Part shown: piece by piece, positions 51,626 through 58,415 of the stretch | Numbering within the stretch: position 1 is the first letter of the stretch | Layout of the letters: each line of letters starts with the position of its first letter | Assembly (NCBI GenBank): GCA_036388675.1 | Contig: DASVRI010000012.1 | Location: 1-64,000 of the forward strand | Length of the DNA stretch: 64,000 nucleotides | Source: DASVUS01 sp036388675 | Lineage (GTDB): Bacteria > Armatimonadota > Abditibacteriia > Abditibacteriales > Abditibacteriaceae | Direction of reading: 5' to 3' | Program-made: the position numbers and the translations under genes | Notes under the pieces: generated by a model | What the model saw: only the letters and a program-made list of their open reading frames with translations | Database searches by the model: none | What the model was told of the DNA's origin: nothing

Positions 51626-52189
51626 TCAGTATTTTTCTGCCAAAGCCGTTTGCAGCGCACGAGCAGCGCGGTCGAACGGCTCCAACAGCAGGCCGCGTTC
51701 AGTTAATCTGGCGAATAGTTCGGCGGCGCTTTCGGTGGGCGCTTGCGGCGCCCATAATACATCTACGGTGCCGACTTCGCCTGCGCCATCAAAGGTGGTG
51801 ACGCGCTCGGCGAATTCGGCGGCAGGTGCCAATTCCTGATGTAATTGGCCTAATCGTGCCACCGGGATTTCCAGCGCAAGCTGGCCATCCGGCCCGAAAA
51901 GCCCCGGCGCGATTTCCTGCGCGCGATAAAGCAGCAACGCCGGTGCCAGTTGCGCCGACTGGAACAAAGTCGCGCACAAGCGTCGCGCCGCTGCGTGCGG
52001 CTTGTCGCGCTCACGCCACAGTTCAGCGCGCATTAGTTCCAACCGATTGAAGACGAATTCCAGCGGCTCGCCGCGTGCGTTGAGCAGCAATAACGCGCCT
52101 GCCACGAAATCGTCGCCGGCAGGCGCCAGATGCAAAAACGCCGCAACGCCCAACGCTTCGATGCTCTCGTTATCGTGAAAGGGAATCAT
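51626..52189 (-). CDS. Unrecognised 187-residue cassette protein
   Basis: I do not recognise the family. The protein is acidic and Ala/Leu-rich, mixed alpha/beta, without signal or membrane segments. It opens MIPFHDNESIEALGVAAFLH and has a helical end (TERGLLLEPFDRAARALQTA). It lies between the BrxD-like ATPase gene (148 bases upstream) and the helicase gene (244 bases downstream, with a repeat element between), all on the minus strand. The position makes it a small accessory subunit of the cassette, by inference. Confidence 0.6.
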   Translation of the reverse strand: MIPFHDNESIEALGVAAFLHLAPAGDDFVAGALLLLNARGEPLEFVFNRLELMRAELWRERDKPHAAARRLCATLFQSAQLAPALLLYRAQEIAPGLFGPDGQLALEIPVARLGQLHQELAPAAEFAERVTTFDGAGEVGTVDVLWAPQAPTESAAELFARLTERGLLLEPFDRAARALQTALAEKY

Positions 52190-52337
52190 AACGGGCTCAG
52201 GAACGGGGATTTTATAGGATCAATTCACCGCAAAGCGCACAAAAGCACTTCCAATCAGGGTCGCGTCGTTTTTGCGTTGTTTTAGCGAACGCAGTTTGCG
52301 AGCTATTCTCTTCCAAAAATTCGCGTTCTGTTTTAAC
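52190..52337. other. AT-richer gap within the cassette
   Basis: 148 bases between the BrxD-like gene stop and the next start. It is visibly richer in A/T than the surroundings and holds no hairpin or repeat that I can support. It may contain a promoter for the last two cassette genes. Confidence 0.35.
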
Positions 52338-53600
52338 TTACAACGCGATTTCAGGTTCGTCGTCACGTTTTTCGCGTTGCAGGTCGGTGTCTTCTTCGTA
52401 GGAAAGTTGCACCGCTTCCACCACAATATCGGCTTCGACACCATACAAACGGCGCAAGTCCCAAGCGTTGATCCAGGTGCGCAAATACTGGCGCAGACCG
52501 GTGCTTAACGAGTACTCGCGACCCGCATCCGACGGCGGCGCTTCCCAGTTGTAGGCGGTGGAATATAATTCTCGCGCTCGCGCGCCTATGGCGTTGACCT
52601 GATCTTTGGTCGGCGGGCGCAAATCGAGCGCGTGGCGTTCGATGGCTTTCATGCCGGTTTCGGCGGCGGGGATGTACGGCGCGTCGGGCGTGGTTTCCAA
52701 GCGCGCCGGAATCGTGTGCAAATCGTCTTTGCGACCGCGTAGCACCTGGCTCGAATAATCTTTGGTGATGGTGAACACGGCGCCCACACCGAAGGCGCGG
52801 GCGTTTTTATCCAGCCCCATCAGTTGCGCCAGATGCGCGTAAGCCCGCCCACGCTGGCGCAGACTGTAACGCGAAATCATTTCGGTTTCGTCGAGCAGGA
52901 TGATCCAGCCGTTGTAGCCCGCCGAGCGGAAGAAACGCCCCAGAAACTCGAAGCGCGTCAAGAATTGGCCCTTAACCATCGGGCTGATGCGGTTCACCGG
53001 ATCGCCGATCTCGCGCAGCACGAACTTCAGGTCACCGGCCAGCATGGGGTTGCCTGTCCATTCGGCTAAAACACGTTCCAGCACCGCTTCGTCGCTGTGT
53101 TTTTCAAAGACGCGCAGGGTAGCCGCCAGGCGCGGGTCGATTCCCAGCGTATGATTCGCGAAGTCGAAGAATTGTTGGTAATGCGGCGCGCTGTCCGAGC
53201 GCCAGTGGTGCGCGATTTCTCCCAGCGCGGGGCCGGATAAATCGGGCGCGACCGCCGCTTCCACGCAGGCGCGATAAATTTTTCCCAGGTCGTGCAGCGG
53301 CGTTTCCTTGTTAAGCACCACTTGCGAAACCACGAAGTTCGCTTCCAGCGCGAGATGGCGCATCGCTTCGAGCCAGTGCGATTTTCCGGCGCCGAAATCG
53401 GCTTCCAGCAGCAGACCCGGCAACGGCTTGAGCGAATCGTCGCCCCAACTTGTCGCGAGATTTTCAAGCAGCGCATCGAACTTTTCTTTGATGTCGTTCT
53501 GATGCGGCTCGAGAAAACGCACCACATCGCGATTGGGCACACCAGCACGCAACGCTTCAATCGCGCGCCGCGCTTCAACGGCAGAAAGGGAAGTGGACAT
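52338..53600 (-). CDS. BREX-type ATPase (BrxC/BrxD-like, DUF2791)
   Basis: 420 residues from the ATG at 53600; a TTG at 53627 is possible and neither has a good ribosome-binding site. The family opening EARRAIEALRAGVPNRDVV is clear, followed by Walker A EADFGAGKSHWLE (~residue 74), NKETPLHDLGKIY (~105), Walker B GWIILLDETEMISR (~225), and the arginine-rich LRQRGRAYAHL. This is the BREX system ATP-binding family (BrxD-like). In BREX and related loci it supplies ATP-dependent DNA-related function in phage defence. No PglZ, PglX or BrxL is present, so this is not a canonical BREX system. Confidence 0.85.
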   Translation of the reverse strand: MSTSLSAVEARRAIEALRAGVPNRDVVRFLEPHQNDIKEKFDALLENLATSWGDDSLKPLPGLLLEADFGAGKSHWLEAMRHLALEANFVVSQVVLNKETPLHDLGKIYRACVEAAVAPDLSGPALGEIAHHWRSDSAPHYQQFFDFANHTLGIDPRLAATLRVFEKHSDEAVLERVLAEWTGNPMLAGDLKFVLREIGDPVNRISPMVKGQFLTRFEFLGRFFRSAGYNGWIILLDETEMISRYSLRQRGRAYAHLAQLMGLDKNARAFGVGAVFTITKDYSSQVLRGRKDDLHTIPARLETTPDAPYIPAAETGMKAIERHALDLRPPTKDQVNAIGARARELYSTAYNWEAPPSDAGREYSLSTGLRQYLRTWINAWDLRRLYGVEADIVVEAVQLSYEEDTDLQREKRDDEPEIAL

Positions 53601-53650
53601 GGGAAGTGATGAGTGATGAGGGTGCAAAGTATTCTGTTCACACCGACCGA

Positions 53651-54589
53651 TTACCGGACTTGTACCAACGCATTAAGCGGGTTGGAGCGGCGGCGGTCGT
53701 GAACGTCTTCGACGACGCGCATTTTGAGCGCGGTGTAGTTGTCCACCCCGCGTTTGGCGTCGTGAAGCAGCCCCGTTCCGGCCACGGCAACCAGCAGGAA
53801 ATGGCTGCTCTCATCTGTATCGTCGATGAACTGGCGCAGTACTTCATACACATCGAGCGCCGTGCCGCGCGAGTAACGGATTGGCGCTTCGCCCGGCAGC
53901 ACGCTCATCGTGACGGCATTTATATCGAGCAAAAGGGCCAGGCCGCCGTATCCGGTTTCGTGCAGCCACAGCGCGAGGCTGGACAGCAACAAACGTGCGT
54001 TGTGGCGCGCGATTTTGCCGAAAATCTGCACGCGCTTGAGCGCCGAGACGTTGTATTTTTCGCCGCGCAGCCACTTCTGAATGGTATCGGCATCGCTGGG
54101 CGCCACGTTTTGCGGATTGATCTGGCTTTGACACAACATCGCCATGGCAATGCGGAACTCTTTGCTGAAACGGTAGTCCTTCAGCAGTTCGTTATTGATC
54201 CAGCGTTGCGCTTCGGCCAGCACATCGCCGGGCCGAGAACCCCGCGCTTGCGCGCACTCTTCCAGCGAAGGCAAGCCGTTTTTCGGCAGGGTGTAGCCTT
54301 GCGCGGCGAAGCGGTCGCGCAGCCAATGCACCGCGAGGGCGTTCCAGTCGAGTTGTCGCGCCACGGCGAAGAATATCTGGTCGATCATGTGAACGCGCGT
54401 TTGCGAGGCATCCACGCGCGCTACGGCCAGATAATGCGCGCTGGCCGACTGTGCCACTTCGTCTAAAATCGCGCCCGCGCGTTCGGGCGGCGCCACGGCA
54501 ATCTTCACCGCCGCGCCGCCGCCCGGCACAAATTCAGCGGCGTATTCGCGGCCCAGCAATTCAGTCCATTCCATTAAAGGCACTGGCAC
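53651..54589 (-). CDS. Second BREX-type ATPase homologue, no visible Walker A
   Basis: 312 residues, starting at a GTG preceded by AGGGGACC. It resembles the companion protein found beside DUF2791 ATPases: an N-terminal beta/helix part (GGGAAVKIAVAPPE, ARVDASQTRVHMIDQIFFAV), a helical middle, and a C-terminal P-loop-like half with a Walker B-like LALLLDINAVT (~residue 220) and the sensor-like FLLVAVAGTGLLHD. No GxxxxGKS/T loop is seen, so it may not bind ATP, and could be the inactive partner of the next gene's ATPase. Spacing to that gene is 50 bases. Confidence 0.65.
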   Translation of the reverse strand: MPVPLMEWTELLGREYAAEFVPGGGAAVKIAVAPPERAGAILDEVAQSASAHYLAVARVDASQTRVHMIDQIFFAVARQLDWNALAVHWLRDRFAAQGYTLPKNGLPSLEECAQARGSRPGDVLAEAQRWINNELLKDYRFSKEFRIAMAMLCQSQINPQNVAPSDADTIQKWLRGEKYNVSALKRVQIFGKIARHNARLLLSSLALWLHETGYGGLALLLDINAVTMSVLPGEAPIRYSRGTALDVYEVLRQFIDDTDESSHFLLVAVAGTGLLHDAKRGVDNYTALKMRVVEDVHDRRRSNPLNALVQVR

Positions 54590-54600
54590 GAAGGTCCCCT

Positions 54601-54646
54601 TTCAAAGTACTTTGAATTTTACGAGTACTCGTAAAACCGAGTACTC
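54601..54646. repeat. Cluster of three AGTACT-centred palindromes
   Basis: A 16-bp palindrome around AAGTACTT (54601-54616) is followed directly by a 20-bp palindrome around GAGTACTC (54617-54636) and by another GAGTACTC (54639-54646). They fill the 60-base gap between two cassette genes. It is the densest group of these signals in the window. Confidence 0.85.
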
Positions 54647-54649
54647 GAT

Positions 54650-55429
54650 TTAGCGCGGCGGCGTGAATTTGATGGTGGAGTATTCTTTTTCAGCGCCATC
54701 ACGCGTGACGAAGTGCAGACGTTTGCCTTTGGCGCCCTCACGACTGGCTGTGCTCGAAGGCAGGCTCAAGCGGTAACCGCGTTTGGTTTCCCCAATGCCG
54801 CTGGTGTCGAGAAAATAGATATCGCGTGTAAAATCGAGCAGCGTATAATCTTTGGCGGCGCCGGGCAGCAGCGTCAGCACCTGGTAGATTTCGCTCAGAG
54901 AACGGTCGATATAATCGTCGGTTTTGGCGCCGGCACGCAGCAGTTCATAAGCCTCGAAAAGCGTTTCGATGAATTGCGCCGATTTGGCTTTGGGTTCCTG
55001 CGCCTGCACGCGGCGCAAAAGTGCAGCCAGCACATCGGGGCGCAGGTTGAACTCCAGCCGTTTGTCGATGCGCACGGCTCCGATTTCGGGTTCGCGGCGC
55101 AACAGCACCGGATAGCAGAATATCACGCCCTCGCGTTCGGATAGCTTTACCCCGGCACGTTGCGCCTCATCCTGTAACTCCTGCACGAAGCCGCCTTCGG
55201 TCGTGAGATATTGCGCGGTATCGAAATCGAGAGGCGCGCAGGAGCCGGCTTTTTCGGCCAGGTTGGCAGCCGCGTTCTGCGCCGCCTGACGCAATTTTTC
55301 GAGGTCGCGCAAATTGCCCTGCGCCACGGCTTTTTCCAATTTCGCCACGGCTGCTGCCTGCTTTTTCGCCGCATCGCTCCAGGCGCGCACCACAGCCTGA
55401 TATTCGTCCAATACCGGAATCAGTTGCAT
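54650..55429 (-). CDS. Unrecognised first protein of the helicase/ATPase cassette
   Basis: 259 residues from the ATG at 55429; starts at 55450 or 55540 are possible. Residues ~1-70 form a coiled coil (KKQAAAVAKLEKAVAQGNLR; LEKLRQAAQNAAANLAE). The rest is mixed alpha/beta with conserved-looking strands (VIFCYPVLLRREPEIGAVRI) and a beta-rich end (KEYSTIKFTPP). I recognise no family. It is the promoter-proximal gene of the five-gene minus-strand cassette, which suggests a structural or DNA-binding subunit, by inference only. Confidence 0.6.
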   Translation of the reverse strand: MQLIPVLDEYQAVVRAWSDAAKKQAAAVAKLEKAVAQGNLRDLEKLRQAAQNAAANLAEKAGSCAPLDFDTAQYLTTEGGFVQELQDEAQRAGVKLSEREGVIFCYPVLLRREPEIGAVRIDKRLEFNLRPDVLAALLRRVQAQEPKAKSAQFIETLFEAYELLRAGAKTDDYIDRSLSEIYQVLTLLPGAAKDYTLLDFTRDIYFLDTSGIGETKRGYRLSLPSSTASREGAKGKRLHFVTRDGAEKEYSTIKFTPPR

Positions 55430-55801
55430 ATCGTTGCCAGTTCCTTTCATCTTATCGCCAGAATAATTCTGACACAAGCGGCCAGCGGATGACATGACGT
55501 TCCGGTTTGCAACGGAATACGAAACCGCCTGGAACGGCACCGTCGCAATGGTTATAATAAGGCAACTCTATCTACAATTCAATTTTGAATTTGCCGACAC
55601 GTCCTAATGGTCTGCAATCTCTGTAGAGGCATTGCAGCGGTCAAAGTAGTACATTAACCGGGTAGTAGGCAGAGACGACTACGAACCCCAAGCGTGAGCG
55701 ACGGGCTTACGAAGGGTGACAAATAGCCCCGCGCTCACGCTTGGGGTTCGTCGCTCAATCCACACTTACTACCCGTTAGAGCAGTAGAGATGTAGCAGCC
55801 G
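55430..55801. other. Gap between cassette and transglutaminase operon
   Basis: 372 bases without a credible gene. It should contain the promoter of the minus-strand cassette and the end of the transglutaminase-HD-Anbu operon. The nested inverted repeat at 55656-55779 fills the right part. Confidence 0.55.
55656..55779. repeat. Nested inverted-repeat element (AACCCCAAGCGTGAGCG core)
   Basis: Inner arms 55682-55705 and 55727-55750 pair nearly perfectly; outer arms containing GGGTAGTAGG and ACTACCCG extend the stem with interruptions. The inner core recurs inside the element at 62185-62308, there with different outer arms. Non-coding, MITE- or REP-like. Confidence 0.8.
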
Positions 55802-56620
55802 TTAAATTGACGCTTCTGTTTCCTCAACCGAGACGGTTTGCTCCACCAGTTGTGCGCTGCCGAAGAAGGTCATCATCGAGGTGTCGACAGCATCGCGCCC
55901 GACGCTGATGTTGATCAGGCCGTGGCGCACGCGTTCATAGGTGGCGTCGAAAGGATACCACCAGCCCGGCAAGTCGTCGAAACCGGGCGGCGGCGCCAGA
56001 TAGGCTTGGAAATAAGCGTGAAAATCGGGCGGATCGAGTTCCAGGCAGTAACCGGCGGCATAACGCGCCGGGATGTTGAGCGCGCGACAAAACGCAATCG
56101 CCAGGTGCGAGAAATCGCGGCACACGCCGATGCGCTCGGTCACCATGTCGAAGGCGCCGGTGCTGCTGGTGGTGTGGCCGTATTCGTAGGTGATCTTGGA
56201 GCGAATCCAATCGCAGATAGTGAGTACTCGACTGGCGCCTCGCGGCACGTCTCCAAATAAATCGGCAGCGACTTTGGCCAGGCGGTCGCTTTCGCAGTAG
56301 CGGCTGGGCAGTGTGAGCACAAGCACTTCGGGCGGAATGTCGGCGACATCGACTTCGGCAGTGCCCTTGGGCGGCGCGAGGGATTCGGTTAAATCAACCT
56401 GCGCCGTGTAGCTCATCTCAAAGTGGCCCGGCGGCGCGCAAAAGCGTCGATTGCGGTTGCCGAAGATGTCGATGAAAAACTCCGTTTCCGTGGGCGGCGA
56501 AAACGAAAGCTCTTCGTGCAAAACGTGCTGCATCGGCAGATTGGCCACTTCAATCTGCAGCAATCCCGTCACTTGCTGGGGCATGTTATACACGGCGTGC
56601 GCCGAAACCTGAAGTTTCAT
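55802..56620 (-). CDS. Transglutaminase-like cysteine protease, third copy
   Basis: 272 residues. The N-terminal beta domain (1-115) includes FIDIFGNRNRRFCAPPGHFEMSY in essence and ends with LPSRYCESDRL, as in the copy at 46.4 kb. The core has Cys in RIGVCRDFSHLAIAFC (~160), His in PDFHAYFQAYLAPP (~200) and Asp in PFDATYERV (~225). It is the last gene of a three-gene minus-strand operon with an HD protein and the Anbu peptidase, which ties it to the permuted ATP-grasp locus 8 kb away. A GAGTACTC octamer lies 8 bases upstream of its ATG. Confidence 0.9.
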   Translation of the reverse strand: MKLQVSAHAVYNMPQQVTGLLQIEVANLPMQHVLHEELSFSPPTETEFFIDIFGNRNRRFCAPPGHFEMSYTAQVDLTESLAPPKGTAEVDVADIPPEVLVLTLPSRYCESDRLAKVAADLFGDVPRGASRVLTICDWIRSKITYEYGHTTSSTGAFDMVTERIGVCRDFSHLAIAFCRALNIPARYAAGYCLELDPPDFHAYFQAYLAPPPGFDDLPGWWYPFDATYERVRHGLINISVGRDAVDTSMMTFFGSAQLVEQTVSVEETEASI

Positions 56621-56655
56621 GCGCTTAAGAGTACTCGATGGAAGTTTCGGATGCG

Positions 56656-57339
56656 TTACAAATCCGGGTTTACAGCCGAATTCTCATCTGTGGCACGAAT
56701 GAAGCCTTGTGCTACCGCATCGTCGATCAGGCTTTCGGCGAGATTCCACAACTGTGGGGCGCCATCTTCAATGCGACGGTTGCGTTCGCGCACACGCTCG
56801 GCGCTGATGTCGTGCTTTTTCCAGCCGCCGCCCTGAGTGTTATAGTTTTGCAGCAACGGATGCAGGCGGTCGAGCGATGAGGCGAACAGAGCTTCAGGTG
56901 TCTGGCGCGCTTCGAACTCGTCCCATAGTTGGCGTATTTCAGCGGCTAAGTCGGGCGGCAACAGGTTAAAGATGCGTTCGGCAGCGGCGATTTCGCGTTC
57001 CTCTTTGCCAATGTGCGCCGCGACATCATAAACGAAAGTATCGCCCGCATCGATTTCCACCAGGTCGTGTACCAGCAGCATCTTGACGACGCGGCACACA
57101 TCAATCGGCGCTTTCGAGTACTCGCACAGCACAATGGCCATCATGGCGAGGTGCCACGAATGTTCAGCATCGTTTTCGTGACGCGAGCGGTCGAGCAAAA
57201 AGTTCTGTCGGAAGATTTGCTTGGCTTTGTCGATTTCGAGAATGAAATCGATTTGCTGTTGCAAGCGGTGCTGTTGCAAGCGGTGCTGTGCGTCTGCGGC
57301 GTCTGCTTCCGAGTACTCATGCATTAGCTGGGTGGCCAC
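56656..57339 (-). CDS. HD-domain phosphohydrolase (YfbR/HDDC2-like)
   Basis: 227 residues from a GTG that overlaps the previous stop (TAGTG); the ATG at 57324 is an alternative. The N-terminus has a Gln/Leu/Arg repeat (two 15-bp units, RLQQH). The HD domain keeps its metal ligands: SRHENDAEHSWHLA (~residue 55) and LLVHDLVEIDAGD (~90), with a later Asp-rich helix. Relatives act on 5'-deoxynucleotides. It sits between the Anbu and transglutaminase genes; whether it takes part in that system is unknown. Confidence 0.85.
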   Translation of the reverse strand: MATQLMHEYSEADAADAQHRLQQHRLQQQIDFILEIDKAKQIFRQNFLLDRSRHENDAEHSWHLAMMAIVLCEYSKAPIDVCRVVKMLLVHDLVEIDAGDTFVYDVAAHIGKEEREIAAAERIFNLLPPDLAAEIRQLWDEFEARQTPEALFASSLDRLHPLLQNYNTQGGGWKKHDISAERVRERNRRIEDGAPQLWNLAESLIDDAVAQGFIRATDENSAVNPDL

Positions 57340-58115
57340 TAGCTGGACGGCGCGACATCGAGGTTGATGGGCTCTTCGGGGAACTCGAATTCGGGCATCG
57401 TTTTCACCAGTTCAATAAGACCTTTACTCCAGTGCTCGCGGATCATCTTAAGATAGGGATCTCCTTCCTTGAAGCGCCTGCGATGGCGCACTCGCAATGA
57501 ATCGGTTTCATAAACGAGCAGGTCGATGGGAGGGCCAACGGAAAGGTTGCTTTTCATCGTTGAGTCCATGGAGATAACACCAAACTTTATCGCATCGGCC
57601 AGGCGCGTTTTGCAATTGAAGCCCCGGTCGAGAATCGGCTTGCCATATTTTGACTCGCCGATCTGAAGGAATGGAGAATCGGTGCTGGCGTGCATCACGT
57701 TGCCCTGCGGATAGATGTAGTAAATCTGCGGTGGCAAATTGCCGATTTGCCCACCGATCAAAAAGTGAATATTGAACTTGAAATCGTCTTTTTCCAGGTG
57801 CTCACGATCAAGTTTCTCGACTTCGCGGATTTTATCGCCGACGTAGCGCGCCGTTTCGAAAAGAGTTCTCTGATTCATCAGGTGCGGATGATCGGGCGCG
57901 GTTTTGCCTATGAGCGCGTCTTCTTCCATCAGCGCGATGGCAGTGTGTGTGAGCGACAGATTGCCTGAACTCATGAGGCAAATAACGCGCTCTCCGGGAT
58001 TCTCATAGACGCGCATTTTGCGATGTACCGTGATGTTATCGAGGCCGGCATTGGAGCGCGAATCGGACAGAAAAATAATTCCTTCGTCACAAAGCAAACT
58101 TAAACAGTAGGTCAT
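57339..58115 (-). CDS. Anbu proteasome-type peptidase (COG3484)
   Basis: 258 residues. The start is set at the ATG at 58115 because it gives MTYCLSLLCDEGIIFLSDSR (in part), placing Thr2 as the N-terminal nucleophile of proteasome-type hydrolases; the outer frame start would bury it. Other conserved parts are SRSNAGLDNI, ICLMSSGNLSLTHTA, HFLIGGQIGN and GESKYGKPILDR. Anbu is related to HslV and proteasome beta subunits and assembles into helical or ring particles. It is regularly encoded with permuted ATP-grasp, alpha-E and transglutaminase-like genes, all present in this window. Confidence 0.92.
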   Translation of the reverse strand: MTYCLSLLCDEGIIFLSDSRSNAGLDNITVHRKMRVYENPGERVICLMSSGNLSLTHTAIALMEEDALIGKTAPDHPHLMNQRTLFETARYVGDKIREVEKLDREHLEKDDFKFNIHFLIGGQIGNLPPQIYYIYPQGNVMHASTDSPFLQIGESKYGKPILDRGFNCKTRLADAIKFGVISMDSTMKSNLSVGPPIDLLVYETDSLRVRHRRRFKEGDPYLKMIREHWSKGLIELVKTMPEFEFPEEPINLDVAPSS

Positions 58116-58415
58116 AAGCGGGGTAATTTCAGCCAAGGCGGCGCGGGAAATGACACACGTCAAGCGCGCCGTGAAACAAGTAAGGCCATAAAGATGCCAC
58201 CAGGCATGAGATGTGGTTGATGCCCGGTAGTATCGCGCAGGCATCGAGTACTCGGCAAGGGCACGCCAGGCAATGATATGCTCCGGGTTTTACTCGTAGC
58301 GTTTCTTCATCGGGTAAAATAAAGCTCTGTAGAGGCCGTTTTGTGTTCTCGCGTGTGAGCCTTTTTCGGCGGCAGGGCCCTTCGCGCATACTGTTTGTGA
58401 AGGCAGGCATTATTC
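58116..58415. other. Divergent control region between Anbu and rhomboid genes
   Basis: 300 bases between divergent starts. It contains a GAGTACTC octamer at 58246 and no gene or RNA that I can support. Both promoters should lie here but I could not assign boxes. Confidence 0.4.

Noticed and set aside
52220..52444. 74-residue Lys/Asn-rich open frame on the minus strand
   Set aside because: It overlaps the end of the BrxD-like gene in another frame and reflects the AT-richer gap.
49720..55429. Full BREX system
   Set aside because: Only ATPase-like parts are present; no PglX methylase, PglZ or BrxL-like gene is seen.
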